From: Pteria penguin
Taxonomy: Eukaryota > Mollusca > Bivalvia > Pterioida > Pteriidae
Reading direction: 5' to 3'
DNA length: 64,000 nt
Assembly (NCBI GenBank): GCA_035048485.1
Contig: CM068583.1
Span: forward strand, 67,005,806-67,069,805
Shown here: positions 35,403-47,022 of the stretch, one piece after another
Layout of the letters: each line of letters begins with the position of its first letter
Position numbering within the stretch: position 1 is the stretch's first letter
Translations under genes and position numbers: made by a program
The notes under the pieces: generated by a model
Seen by the model: the letters and a program-made list of their open reading frames with translations, nothing else
Databases searched by the model: none
What the model was told of the DNA's origin: nothing

Positions 35403-37257
35403 TATTTACAGTTAGAAAGAGAAAAGTCTTGCTAATCTGACTTGACACATTTACAGTTGGTACATGAGGAAGTGTAATGTCTTGTTAATCTGACTTGATA
35501 CATTTACTGTTGGTACATGAGGAAGTGTAATGTCTTGTTAATCTGACTAGATACATTTACTGTTTGTACATGAGGAAATGTAATGTCTTGTTAATCTGAC
35601 TTGATACATTTACTGTTGGTACATGAGGAAGTGTAATGTCCCGTTAATCTGACTTGATACATTGACTGTTAGTACATGAGGAAGAGTAATGTCTTGTTAA
35701 TCTGACTTGATACATTTACTGTTGGTACATGAGGAAGAGTAATGTCTTGTTAATCTGACTTGATACATTTACTGTTGGTACATGAGGAAGAGTAATGTCT
35801 TGTTAATCTGACTTGATGCATTGACTGTTGGTACATGAGGAAGTGTAATGTCTTGTTAATCTGACTTGATACATTTACTGTTGGTACATGAGGAAGTGTA
35901 ATGTCTTGTTAATCTGACTTGATGCATTGACTGTTGGTACATGAGGAAGTGTAATGTCTTGTTAATCTGACTTGATACATTTACTGTTGGTACATGAGGA
36001 AGTGTAATGTCTTGTTAATCTGACTTGATACATTTACTGTTGGTACATGAGGAAGTGTAATGTCTTGTTAATCAGACTTGATACATTGACTGTTAGTACA
36101 TGAGGAAGAGTAATGTCTTGTTAATCTGACTTGATACATTTACTGTTGGTACATGAGGAAGTGTAATGTCTTGTTACTCTGACTAGATACATTTACTCTT
36201 CGTACATGAGGAAGTGTAATGTCTTGTTAATCTGACTTGATACATTGACTGTTAGTACATGAGGAAATGTAATGTCTTGTTAATCTGACTTGATACATTT
36301 ACTGTTGGTACATGAGGAAGTGTAATGTCTTGTTGATCTGACTAGATACATTTACTGTTGGTACATGAGAAAGTGTAATGTCTTGTTAATCTGACTTGAT
36401 ACATTGACTGTTGGTACATGAGGAAGTGTAATGTCTTGTTAATCTGACTTGATACATTTACTGTTGGTACATGAGGAATAGTAATGTCTTGTTAATCTGA
36501 CTTGATACATTTACTGTTGGTATGTGAGGAAGTGTAATATCTTGTTAATCTGACTTGATACATTGACATAGGTACATGAGGAAGTGTAATGTTTTGTTAA
36601 TCTGACTTGATACATTTATTGTAGCTACATGAGGAAGAGTAATGTCTTGTTAATCTGACTTGATACATTTACTGTTGGTACATAAGGAAGTGTAATGTCT
36701 TGTTAATCTGACTTGATACATTTACTGTTGGTACATGAGGAAGTGTAATGTCTTGTTAATCTGATTTGATACATTGACGTTGGTACATGAGGAAGTGTAA
36801 TGTCTTGTTAATCTGACTAGATACATTTGCTGTTGGTACATGAGGAAGTGTATTATCTTTTTAATCTGACTTGATACATTTACTGTTGGTACATGAGGAA
36901 GTGTAATGTCTTGTTAATCTGACTTGATACATTTACTGTTGGTGCATGAGGAAGAGTAATGTCTTGTTAATCTGACTTAATACATTTACTGTTGGTACAT
37001 TATGAAGTGTAATGTCTTGCTAATCTGACTTGATACAGTTACAGTTGGTACATTAGGAAGAGTAATGTCTTGCTAATCTGACTTGATACATTTACTGTTG
37101 GTACATGAGGAAGTGTAATGTCTTGGTAATCTGACTTGATACATTTACTGTTGGTAATAAAGTCTTGCTAATCTGATTTGATACATTTACAGTTGGTACA
37201 CTAGGAATAGTAATGTCTCGCTAATCTGATTTGATACATTTACAGTTGGCACATTAG
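35403..37257 (+). repeat. 53-bp minisatellite seeded at the intron 4 / exon 5 junction (~35 units)
   Basis: Unit: GAAGTGTAATGTCTTGTTAA, TCTGACTTGATACATTTACT, GTTGGTACATGAG. The last unit runs into the real acceptor: GATACATTTACAGTTGGCAC, ATTAG, then exon 5 starting GAAGAGTAAGGGCTTGGCTA, ATCAG. So each unit contains a copy of the AG boundary (ACATGAG/GAAG) and of the first ~24 exon bases, with a 1-bp indel. Units nearest the exon (37020-37257) keep ACAGTTGG like the junction, whereas central units read ACTGTTGG. Confidence 0.95.
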
Positions 37258-37366
37258 GAAGAGTAAGGGCTTGGCTAATCAGTATAACACAGACATGTAA
37301 TGATAAAATGGGTAAACCATACCAGAAATGCGTCAAAGTATTTGATGAAGCCTTTTCAAACTGCAA
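37258..37366 (+). CDS. DCST2: DCST2-like, exon 5 (cysteine-containing extracellular segment)
   Basis: The acceptor ACATTAG is chosen because it alone preserves phase 1 from exon 4 and gives EIGRVRAWLISITQTCNDKM, then GKPYQKCVKVFDEAFSNCK. The C(N)(D/S)..G.PY.KC..VFD.A...C pattern is the hallmark cysteine segment of DCST2 proteins. The alternative acceptor CTAATCAG at 37283 would give the wrong phase. Donor AA/GTAAGT at 37367, phase 2. The first ~24 coding bases are homologous to the 53-bp satellite unit to their left. Confidence 0.83.
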
Positions 37367-37860
37367 GTAAGTGCACTGTAATTTATAAATCATAATTGAT
37401 CTACATGTATATTTAAAAAAAACCTTTGAAACTTATTATTTCTTATATAATGGATCGCGGATAAATAGACTTGCTTCCTTTTCTTTAGTTTTGGTTTAAA
37501 ATCATTTAAATAAAAGACAACTTTGGATGAACTGTAATTACGACTTTCTGGTATGAATTGAAATATAGTAAATATGTCGTTCATACAAATATCAGATGTT
37601 TTATCCAAGGTAATCTGATGTGCAAAAACACTGCTGACTACCATGCTAATGAAAGGATTTTAGAATGTCTTGAGTCAACAATCGAGACAAAATAATTAAA
37701 ATGAAGACATGCACCGTCTACAATCATTACTGATTTCTAAGCAGGGAAGTCACATACTTCCAAAATATGTATGTTGTAAACGGTTTCTTACCATTATCTA
37801 ACAGTATTTTATTAGCAATCGGGGTTCTTATACGATACTTTGAGTCATTTATTTAAAACT

Positions 37861-38822
37861 GGCATCAGTATACTGGCCTTTCATTATCATACTTCTTATC
37901 AATACAATGTGATGTTAGTATAGTGGCCTTCCATTATCGTACAACTTATCCATGCCATTTGATGTCAGTTTACTGGTCTTCCATTATCGTACTACTTATC
38001 AATACCATGTGATATCAGTATACTATACTGGCCTTCCATTATCGTACTACTTATCCATGCCATGTGATGTCAGTATACTGGCCTTCCATTATCGTACAAC
38101 TTATCCATGACATGTGATGTCAGTGCACTGGCCTTCCATTATCGTACAACTTATCCATGACATGTGATGTCAGTGTACTGGCTTTCCAGTATCGTACTAC
38201 TTAGCCATGCCATGTGATATTTGTATACTGCCCTTCCATTATCGTACAACTTATCCATGCCATTGGATGTCAGTATACTGGCCTTCCATTAACGTTCTAC
38301 TTATCCATGTCATCTGAATTCAGTATACTGGCCTTCCATTATCGTACTACTTATCCATACCATGTAATATCAGTATACTGGCCTTCCATTAACGTACTAC
38401 TTATCCATACCATGTGATATCAGTATACTGGCCTTCCATTAACGTCCTACTTATCCATACCATGTGATATCAGTATACTGGCCTTCCATTAACATACTAC
38501 TTATCCATACCATGTGATATCAGTATACTGGCCTTTCATTAACGTACTACTTATCCATACCATGTGATATCAGTATACTGTCCCTCCATTAATGTAATAC
38601 TTATCTATATCATGTGATGTCAGTATACCGGTCTTCCATTATCGTACTACACATCTATGCCCTGTGATGTCAATATACTGGCATTCCATCCTCGTACAAA
38701 TTATTCATGGCATATGATGTCAGTATACTGTCCTTCCATTATCGTACTACTTATCCATGTCATCTGAAGTCAGTATACTGGCCTTCCATTATCGTACTAC
38801 TTATCCATGCCATGTTATAGAT
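37861..38822. repeat. 50-bp minisatellite, block 1 (~19 units)
   Basis: Unit: GATATCAGTATACTGGCCTT, CCATTATCGTACTACTTATC, CATACCATGT. Units near 38380-38560 are the most alike. Block 2 (44091-44850) is the same family in the same orientation. Confidence 0.95.
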
Positions 38823-39044
38823 CATTGTACTGCGTAGTTACTCAATAGTTATCTGCCCTTTACCGATAGGTGTCGCGATCTTATCCGCCATTACGGTACT
38901 GAAAAAAAGTTATAGTGATGACCTATGAGCGTAGTGGTTAAAACAATATTTTTGCTTATTAACGTTTAATTGAATGATCTGATCGGTGAATATGATTAAA
39001 AATTATAAAAATAATCGTGTTTGTTTTATAGTTTAATATGAATT

Positions 39045-39203
39045 ATGGCAGTGCCATTGGAAGGACGTCGTTATCGTTATACGCCAAAACATTTAGGGCC
39101 AATATTTGATAAACAAAATATATTCAAAGACTTTTTAAAATTTCATTCTGGTTTAAATAATCATAATGATATACTTCTATTTATTATAGATAGTTTTCAC
39201 TGA
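39045..39203 (+). CDS. Small hypothetical ORF (52 codons) cut by a MITE
   Basis: ATGGCAGTGCCATTGGAAGG opens a frame reading MAVPLEGRRYRYTPKHLGPI, then FDKQNIFKDFLKFHSG and onwards. It ends at TGA inside the MITE that begins at 39193. Composition and residue use look protein-like, but the family is not recognised. About 160 bp upstream is TCCGCCATTACG, whose inverse resembles an ATGGCGG element. It may be a fragment of a gene or retrocopy trapped in the intron, or a chance frame. Confidence 0.25.
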   Translation: MAVPLEGRRYRYTPKHLGPIFDKQNIFKDFLKFHSGLNNHNDILLFIIDSFH

Positions 39204-39701
39204 GTGTACATTTATTGGAGTTACCTCCCGTAGTCAGCCATACTTGGGGTCAAACAAGAGATTTTTATTCATAGTATTACCGATTTTAAGACCTTCAAAA
39301 CGATAAATCGCAACTACTAACATCCGTCACGGTTTGCATTTAGTCACCTACCAAATCCATTATTCTTGATGTGGGCACTTTTATGTGGGCAACTTACGTC
39401 ATAATTATATGCCGTCATAACAATCACAAAGTGCGCGTGTATGTTGACGTTATTGTAGTTGCGATATTCCGTATTCGGGAGGGTTTTCACAATTTTGCGC
39501 AAAAATTAACAGTTTTGAAATAAATTACTTTACCTTTTAATATTTACTGGTATTGGTTTGTAAGCAATTTATAATTTCAAAGATGATTTTAAAGAAATTT
39601 AGTCTGTATTTTTGTTGCTTAAAGCACTAAACTTCACACTTTGACCCACAAAATGACAGACCATGGGAGATAACTTCTGTGAATTTTCACTCAGTGAAAA
39701 C
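39193..39701. mobile_element. 509-bp TA-flanked MITE (Tc1/mariner-like)
   Basis: Left end GTTTTCACTGAGTG and right end CACTCAGTGAAAAC are perfect inverse repeats, bounded by TA on both sides (39191-39192 and 39702-39703). Beyond them, AGTTACCTCCCGTAGTC pairs with GACCATGGGAGATAACT, so a second inverted block extends the ends to ~44 bp. No transposase. Confidence 0.82.
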
Positions 39702-40226
39702 TATATATTGATATTTAACATACAGTATGATAACAACCTTAATTGATGCTTTTGATCAATTATACATGTCTGGCAGTCTGCTAGCACTGAAACATGATAT
39801 GATCAGTTAGTAAAACTTAGTCTAACTTCTCAGAAAAAGTATTAAATTGATTGGTTAGTGCCAATAATAGACAATTATATATCAGATTGATTTATTTATC
39901 AAGGGATAACATGCCTGCCTGTGTTTTCAAAATATGAAAACACATGCAAGCATATTATCCCCATTCTTATGCAAACTGTCTACACTGCATTTAGAAGCCT
40001 ACAGATATGGAGAAGTCAAACAGCTGATTGTGCTCATTTACTTATATGTGTATTATATACACACACTACAAAATACTTCGCATTTTGTAGTTACTGTCTT
40101 ACATGGATATTAAAAATGTATGATTGAATTGAAACAATATTATTCATCATCAATATGTTGCTCTCAATAAAATTTGTGTTGTCTGCACAAAAAAACTCAT
40201 CATCCCTCTCAGAGTGTATTCTAATC

Positions 40227-40946
40227 CAGACGCGGATCCAGAACCTCATGTGCCGGGGGGGCACCTCACAATTGAGGCCCGAAGGACCGAATGTGGAGGG
40301 TATGGGAGGGGTCCGCCCCTCCCACAGGTGGGGGTTCGGGGGGCATCCCCTAGGGACTGCCTATAGGTCCACGGTGGATGCAGGGTAGATCCTTGGAAGG
40401 TGGGACAAGGTGCAAAGTCCCCCTCCACGGAAGCTCCTGTATTTGAGACTTTTGGAGATACAAATTACGTTGTGAAAATAAACTATTCTAGAAATGGCTA
40501 TAAGTGAAATCCATCTTGTACATCGCGCAGCTTCAGTACAAGCGTTTCAAAAATTTGTACTGAAGCTACACGATAACATTTGCTACACGATGTACAAGTA
40601 GCCATACGATTTTACTCGCCTAAGGCCAAGTGGCCGAATATTTCTGCGCTGGATATTAATTTGGATTGCACATATATTTCGCTCCCCTCTGGAAGATATT
40701 ATGGATCATAAACGGGGATCAGGGGAGATGTGTCATGAAATTGATCGTGAGTAAAGCGAGTCAACGTTTTTTTTTTTCAACTGCAAATTTAAAGAAATAT
40801 GAGAGAATAACTGGCGAGCGAAGCGAGCCAGCGAAATTTTGTAAATTTAAGACAGAAATGCAGTAAAATAGGCCCTAAAATAGACTATGGTGCCCCCTTT
40901 GGCGAGCACTGCCGGGAGAGGGGGGCACGGGTTGGATCCGCGCCTG
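40227..40946 (+). mobile_element. CAGGCG...CGCCTG transposon, short copy (720 bp)
   Basis: Same ends as 6910-8042 (CAGACGCGGATCCAG and TTGGATCCGCGCCTG) and the same interior in order: ATTGAGGCCCGAAGGACCGA, GACTGCCTATAGGTCC, GATCGTGAGTAAAGCGAGTC and GGCCAAGTGGCCGAA. It lacks about 410 bp that the long copy has, chiefly after GGGGTTCGGGGGGC. The flanking 5-mers TAATC and AAATC match at four of five positions. Confidence 0.85.
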
Positions 40947-41695
40947 AAATCCATCTAAAAATTTCGATGTAGTAAAAATATCTTGTTGAATCCGCTAGAG
41001 TTCGATCCAGGCGTGTTCTCAAGATCTGCCATATATTGTTTACATTGACAATCCTCCGTAATACAAATTAAGTCAAATATTTACATACCTGAAATTTATA
41101 AATTTACTGTCATCATCCAATGAAATTTCGAGTTACATATATGTGTGCTTTAGAATATATTTTTATCAGAGAGCATTTATGACACAGTTCATTTACATAT
41201 TTTCAAGTTTATCTTTTTTCTTTATATACTTTAGATTTATAAACCCTTTTACTTTCTGATTTTGAATTAAATTTATTCAAGGTATTTTCGATTTGAATAC
41301 ATGTATCTTCTTTTCTATCAACATTACATGTTCTCAACTATTGAAAATGGTTGTTTTGTAATAGCAAATTAATAGCTTTGTTGTATTGTTCTGCTCAAAA
41401 TTTTTAAGAAAGTAAACATATTTGATTATGCAATTTAATGTGGGACAAGATAAAAAATCAGTTTTGCATTAAAAAGCATACATGCAGCCTTAATTTCACA
41501 CACAGTAGCCCATCCCCCACTGACCATTTGACATAGATATGATTCAGTGCCATCACACTGATCATAAAAAGGTAAAATTTCAAACATATAATCTGCAATG
41601 TATTTTTAAGGAAAATCAATAATTTTCTTTTCATTTGAAAAGCAAAGGTAATTATCATTTTCATTTGCCACTCTTTCACGATATTTTCACAATAC
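40947..41695. other. Intron 5 spacer
   Basis: About 750 bp of AT-rich DNA. A 73-codon minus-strand frame (41458-41679) has no known domain. Nothing supported. Confidence 0.4.
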
Positions 41696-41702
41696 GTAGA
41701 AA

Positions 41703-41742
41703 CAGGGACGTATATATCTATCTTTAGATATGTACGTCCCTG
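41703..41742. mobile_element. 40-bp foldback mini-element with 7-bp target duplication
   Basis: CAGGGACGTATATATCTA, a TCTT loop, TAGATATGTACGTCCCTG: arms pair at 17 of 18. GTAGAAA flanks it on both sides (41696-41702 and 41743-41749). CAGGGACGTA-type ends with a 7-8-bp duplication suggest an hAT-family transposase acting in trans on little more than two terminal repeats. Confidence 0.75.
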
Positions 41743-42008
41743 GTAGAAACGTTCATTCCATTTCCATAATGAACTGCATCAGCATAAGTTTTTCTCTGTT
41801 TTCGCCACTTAGGTAGACCATAATTGATTAGGGCTTTAGACTTAATTATTGGTGATTGACATTTTACCTAAAACTGTATCAAATAGAAATTCAAAATATG
41901 TAATTACCAATATATTTTAAACCTATTTAGACTTACATACCAGTTGAAATCGATAATCTTTGTTTTCTTTTGGGCTCAGTAAGCCATACAGTAGCACAAC
42001 ACGATCTC

Positions 42009-42371
42009 TGACGTCACGAATTGACGTCACGGATTGTCATAATTTGTGTTAGAAGAAAACTCTAGAGAATGTCTATTCGGAATTTTTCGGATTCATACAA
42101 GTGCTTTTATTTATCCATTTCGATTTATAGCAATTCATATGTGATGATTTATTTTAAAAATCATTTATGTTTATTTCATTGTATTTGAAATTTAAAAAAG
42201 CCGTTTAGATTCTCGACTTATCTCGCGATGATGTGGTTATGCTACATCTCGTCTAATCTCGCGATACCAGCAGCCATTATTCTCAATCACTCAAACGTTT
42301 TAATTAAAAGGGGCTTATTCTTATCAAGCTTCTATGTAGCACAGATAGCATTGTAAACAAATATGGCGGCG
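42009..42371 (+). promoter_or_regulatory. Candidate promoter: two CRE, two TCTCGCGA and one YY1-type motif
   Basis: TGACGTCA at 42009-42016 and 42022-42029, TCTCGCGA at 42221-42228 and 42257-42264, and AATATGGCGGCG at about 42360-42371. These three motif classes co-occur in constitutive animal promoters, and the ATGGCGGC (YY1) element usually sits on the sense strand just past the start site, which suggests plus-strand transcription starting near 42360. No downstream exon could be identified, so it may be an orphan or retrocopied promoter. Confidence 0.35.
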
Positions 42372-43013
42372 TTTTAGCTGACGAAATTTGAACTCATTAG
42401 TATACAGGATTTTTTTCATTAAACTTTTTTTTTTTTGCTTAATTTTCTTATCGTTGGAGGACTTCGTCCCGGCCTTCGGCCGATACGACGTCCTTATTAT
42501 GAATTTCAGTTTTAAATTTAAATATGAAAAACAGAAAAAAAGAAACCTTTCTCCTTACAAACATGTTGGCCACCAAGCTAAGTAATATATTTAGTAATGA
42601 ATGATGAATTTATATATTACAGATTAATTAGATAATTATTAAACAATAATAAAACTTACTAAATAACAGAGACATAAACTACTTTCAAAACTTAGTCTAT
42701 GTTTCGGCAAATTTCGATATCAACACCTAGACCATTTCACAAACGAAGATTTTTCGTAACTTTTACTCAGATAGAGTATCATTATAATATGCAGATAAAT
42801 TGTTGTATCCGGGGATGATATTATCATCTTATTTAACTATAATTTTCCAAATTCAGGCTATCCCTATTTGCAAAACCTGGCGTTGAAAGTTTCAGAAAAT
42901 CTTTTTGAAAATTAGGATCATGACCTGCAGTTCTATGAAAATTGAATACAACTCTACAGAGACGATACTTTGCAAGTACCGAAATCAACTTGTCAAAAAA
43001 AAATTAACTTAAA

Positions 43014-43180
43014 CAGTGGCGGGTTTTGGGGTAGCGGAGGGGGCCCTCGCCCCACCCCCGACAGTGACCTAAAATTTTACCTATTTATATAATATATAAC
43101 GGCCCATTTTCTTTTTTTTTGTTAAAATTGACAAAAATCACCCTTCTTACCCCGGCAAAGGGGCGCTGGATCCGCCACTG
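43014..43180. mobile_element. CAGTGGCGG-type MITE (167 bp)
   Basis: Starts CAGTGGCGGGTTTTGG and ends GCGCTGGATCCGCCACTG. The interior is C-rich near the left end, then AT-rich. Same ends as 13867-14005, but the interior is unrelated by eye. Confidence 0.75.
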
Positions 43181-44090
43181 GATAAAGAACAAACATCAAT
43201 TCAATATGCATTACTTCCCTCGTGTATGCGATGTTAATTAATTTGCTCCAATCAACATACACGTGTATCAATAATAGTCTTACGAATGATAGGGATAAAA
43301 AGCCGACATAAATCCAGTAAGTTTATTGCGTAATACGGACGACCGTTTCTGGAATGTAGTTTTCACTTTTTACTGACCACAGGTGACAACCTGGTTTTAC
43401 ACCTGTTACACAATCCATTTTCTGTTAGCACAAGCTACAACTCCACATAGGGACATGGATCGAAGTTACAATCATGGGAATAATCAGAAACTTGTGTCTC
43501 TGAAATAATTTAATTTTTTTTTCTAGATCAGTACTAAACAGTCAATTATTCATAAAAAAATGACTCGCATTATAAGCGATAAAATTGGATCTACATGTAT
43601 TTCCGTTTGCTTTAGGTTATGTAAAGAATGTTACTAAGACAACCTATGGCAAATAGTCTGTATTTCAGACATAATCACTGTCAAGATCGTAAAACAACTT
43701 AATAAAGATACAAATGGTGAAAAAAAAGAAAAGAATCAGTAGGTATTATCAGCTGATGCAAGGACTTGGATACGAGGCTAGGGGCAAGCGCCATAAACTG
43801 AGAATATACCTATGTCAATTTTTTCATTTTGATTTATTCCCTTATCAAACCTTCAAATAAGCTGTCATGCAGAATGGTTTATTTCTATTTATTGATAGTA
43901 TAAAACTCAATGAAATCCAACTCCCAGTTCTTCATTCACTGTTGAACAGAATAATTTGAAATTTGATTTAAGTATTTTCTCAGTTTATGGCGCCGGACCT
44001 AGGCTGATGATAGCAATATTCAGTACCTTAATGGCGTATAGTCACGTGATCTGAAGGTGGCCGCATCAGTGTAAAACACCAATCAACCAA
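43181..44090. other. Intron 5 spacer before satellite block 2
   Basis: About 900 bp. Contains GGCGCC-bearing pieces near 43788 and 43990 (AAGCGCCATAAACTGAGAA and TTTATGGCGCCGGACC) that form a loose inverted pair ~200 bp apart, perhaps the ends of another small element. No exon recognised. Confidence 0.4.
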
Positions 44091-44850
44091 CTACATATCC
44101 ATACCATGTGATGTCAGTATATTGGCCTTTCATTATCGTACTACCTATCCATGACATCTGATGTCAGTATACTTGCCGTCCATTAACGTACTACTATCCA
44201 TGTCATGTTATATCAGTATACTGGCCTTCCATTATCGTACTACTTATACATACCATGTGATATCAGTATACTGGCCTTCCATTATCGTACTACTTATCCA
44301 CACCATGTAATATCAGTATACTGGCCTTCCATTATCGTACTACTTATCCATACCATGTGATTTCAGTATACTGACCTTCCATTAACGTACTACTCATCCA
44401 TACCATGTGATATCAGTATACTGGCCTTCAATTATCATACTACTTATCCATACCATGTAATATCAGTATACTGGTCTCCATTATTGTACTACTTAGCCAT
44501 GCCATGAGATGTTAGTATACTGACCTTCCATTAACATACTACTTATCCATGTCATTTGAAATCAGTATACCCGCCTTCCATTAACGTACTACTTATGTAT
44601 ACAATGTCAGGCATGTGATATTAGTATACTAGCCTTCCATTATCGTACTACTTAGCCATTCCATGTGATGTCAGTATACTGGCCTTCCATTATCGTACTA
44701 CTTATCTATATCATGTGATATCAGTGTTCTGGCCCTCCATTATCGTACTACTTATCCATGCCATTTGATATCATTATACTGGCCCTCCAGTAAGTTCATA
44801 CTTATCCATGCCATGTTACTGGCTTGCCATAGATGTACTACGTATCATGT
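44091..44850. repeat. 50-bp minisatellite, block 2 (~15 units)
   Basis: Same unit as 37861-38822, more diverged at its right end. It runs to within ~20-45 bp of the exon 6 acceptor: the last degenerate unit (CCATGTTACTGGCTTGCCAT) passes into CATGTGTATTTTCTTTTTCAG. Confidence 0.93.
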
Positions 44851-44871
44851 CATGTGTATTTTCTTTTTCAG

Positions 44872-44948
44872 GCGTTTGCTTGGTTGGTTCCTCGAATGGA
44901 TATGCCATATTGTTACCGGAGTCAAAGCACTGTGTAATGTAGCTAGAG
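44872..44948 (+). CDS. DCST2: DCST2-like, exon 6 (helix after the cysteine segment)
   Basis: Acceptor TTTTCTTTTTCAG, 77 nt, phase 2 in and phase 1 out, donor G/GTTCGT at 44949 (acceptable but weak). It encodes (K)RLLGWFLEWICHIVTGVKAL then CNVAR. DCST2 has a hydrophobic stretch with a Cys-containing end (..LALCGLA.L) at this point, so position and character agree even though identity is low. Later exons carrying the DC-STAMP-like domain proper and the RING-like tail were searched for by eye in 45-64 kb and not found, so the gene either continues beyond the window or is truncated. Confidence 0.7.
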
Positions 44949-45041
44949 GTTCGTCTTAGACGTTTTATGTTGTTTAATTCAATATTAATACATTAATTTT
45001 TGCCAGTACATACTAGTATAACGACCAGAAATTGAATTGCG

Positions 45042-46698
45042 TTTAGCTCACCTGAGCCTTCGAAGTGAGGTATAGTCATAGTGCGCCGTCCGTCGTCCGT
45101 TAGTCCGTCGTTAACTTTTTCACATTTTCCTCTTCTTCTCTGGAACTGCATTGCAGATTTGGATCAAAGTTTTTATATATGAAGTACTCAAGGTCCCCTA
45201 CTAAAATTGTGTTCGGGATCCAGATTCCCTCAGGGGTGGATCCAGAGCGGGGCCAAAAGTGCCCAAAACGGTACCCCTCTTCAAAAATCTTCTTCTTCAG
45301 AACCAGTGCATAAATTTGGAAACTTATTGCATTTAAACAATCTATAAAGATGGGTTATCAAAATTTGTGTCCGGGGTTAAGATCCGTCAAATAGAAATTT
45401 GCGCTTTTTTGAGGTGTTTCTGGACTTAGTAGAAAAGTGTAATGTTTTTCAGTTAATTGATATTGATGATTTCTTAATGACGATTTTGACCATTAGTATG
45501 GTAAGGAATATTATTATGAAAGAATTTTGTAAATATCTCAATTTTTGGATTTTTTATGAATTATTTAAGACTTCCAAAAAAAAAAAAAAAAGGGGGGGGG
45601 GTTTGGCCATTTTTCACATTTTCAACTTTTTTTTACAAAAACTGTTGGAAGGATTTTAATAAATCTTGGTAGAAATAAATCACTTATAATCCCCTTCAAA
45701 TTCTGTGAAATTCATCTGGGTCACAGAAGAGCACCCTCCTTTGACAATATTCTTCTTCATACTGGCTGTATTCAGAGACAAACAGAATGCATAGAAATTA
45801 TCTGGAGGGATGAGTGAAGACGTATCATTTTGGTTTCCTTCAAAAATTAAATTTTAGAATTTTTTTTTTCGACATTTGTTTGGACTTGGTGATTTCAATG
45901 CAGAAAAGTGTTATATTTCCTAGTTAATTGATAATGATGATCTCGTATGGACTATTGTGATCATAACTATGGTAAGAAATGTTACTTTCAAAGAATTTTG
46001 TCAATATCTAAATTTTTGGATTTTCTATGAATTTGTTAAGACTTCCATATGAGGGTGTATAGTGACAATTCTTCACATTTTTAACTTCTGTTGTCATACC
46101 ACATGAAAGATTTCAATTAAACATGGTATACATGAAGCACTATAAGTCTTCTATCAATTTTGTACATTTCATCCAAACTGGTCAACAAATAATGCCACCA
46201 TGTCTAAAAACTAGGTCTCACGATTGTACATATACCACTTAGTAATTAAAATATGGAGAGTAGCGGTTCAAATCCAGCTGTGGTCAATTTTATTTTCATT
46301 TCTTTACACAACTAAATAAGTTTTTAGATGTTTCTCAACATTCAACATATGAAATTAGGCCATTTTAAGTTGGATGTGGACAATATTTTAAAACAATTGT
46401 TGTTCATGACCCAGACTTGAAATCAGTCAACAAAAGGCCCCACCGAAGGAAAATGACTAACTTGTTGCCCTAAATCACATCTTGCAGAGACAAAGCAAAT
46501 GCTTAATATCAAAATCACCTAAATGGATGTGCAAAAAAGTGTTGTGTTTTATTCTGGTCTGAAATAAAATTTGACATATTTTCAATATTTGTGTTGACTT
46601 AGTCACTTTTATGCAAAAATAAATAAATTTTTCCTTCCTGCATGCTTGATCATCTAGGTACTGAGGTGAGCGATATAGGCCCACTTGGGCCTCTTGTT
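45042..46698 (+). mobile_element. GCTCACCTGAGC repeat element, long copy (~1.66 kb)
   Basis: Starts TTTAGCTCACCTGAGCC with CGTCCGTCGTCCGTTAG, and ends CTGAGGTGAGCGATATAGGC with CCACTTGGGCCTCTTGTT, giving short sub-terminal inverted pieces (GCTCACCT/AGGTGAGC). The interior repeats a module (AACTTTTTCACATTTTCCTC, CTTCTTCAGAACCAGTGCA, GAATTTTGT.AATAT) two to three times. A second copy starts at 63497, and a fragment is at 12541-12735. No coding capacity. I recall this family as very common in bivalves. Confidence 0.8.
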
Positions 46699-47022
46699 AT
46701 TCAATTATCAATCAGAAATATTAGCTGTGATCAAAGCAAAAGTGTTAATATTCTCCTTTAATATTACTTCTTTATTAAAAATATAAACTTTCGGAACTGT
46801 GAATAATTAAGATTATCTTAGGAGTGAATGGTCATCGATGATGAGACGTGTAACTGAGGAACTCCTCTTTTTTTTTTTTTTGGACAATTTGGGCGTTTTA
46901 TTGGTGATTTTCTCGCTTAAAATTTGTGAAGAGTGTTTTCTGCTTAGCCTAAAATATATAGTGCTCTAATTTACGGAAAAATAACCAGAAAAGCTGAGTT
47001 TATAGGAGAAAAAGTCACCGTC
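46699..47022. other. Spacer without recognised gene
   Basis: About 320 bp with a T run at 46868-46880. Possibly the 5' UTR of the LINE ORF1 relic that follows. Confidence 0.4.

Larger units (their letters stand above)
37367..44871 (+). other. DCST2-like intron 5 (7.5 kb)
   Basis: GTAAGT donor and CTTTTTCAG acceptor. It holds a 50-bp satellite in two blocks separated by 5.3 kb that contains a TA-flanked MITE, a CAGGCG transposon copy, a 40-bp foldback, a CAGTGGCGG MITE and a promoter-like motif cluster. Confidence 0.75.

Noticed and set aside
37283..37290. Alternative exon 5 acceptor CTAATCAG
   Set aside because: Gives the wrong phase with exon 4, while ACATTAG at 37251-37257 restores phase and the DCST2-like sequence.
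25057..38822. Possible CRISPR arrays
   Set aside because: Units are contiguous with no unique spacers, in a eukaryotic intron setting.
41752..41900. Minus-strand stretch reading INYGLPKWRKQRKTYADA
   Set aside because: Looks protein-like but the frame is under 50 codons and ends in the 40-bp foldback insert. No homologue recognised.
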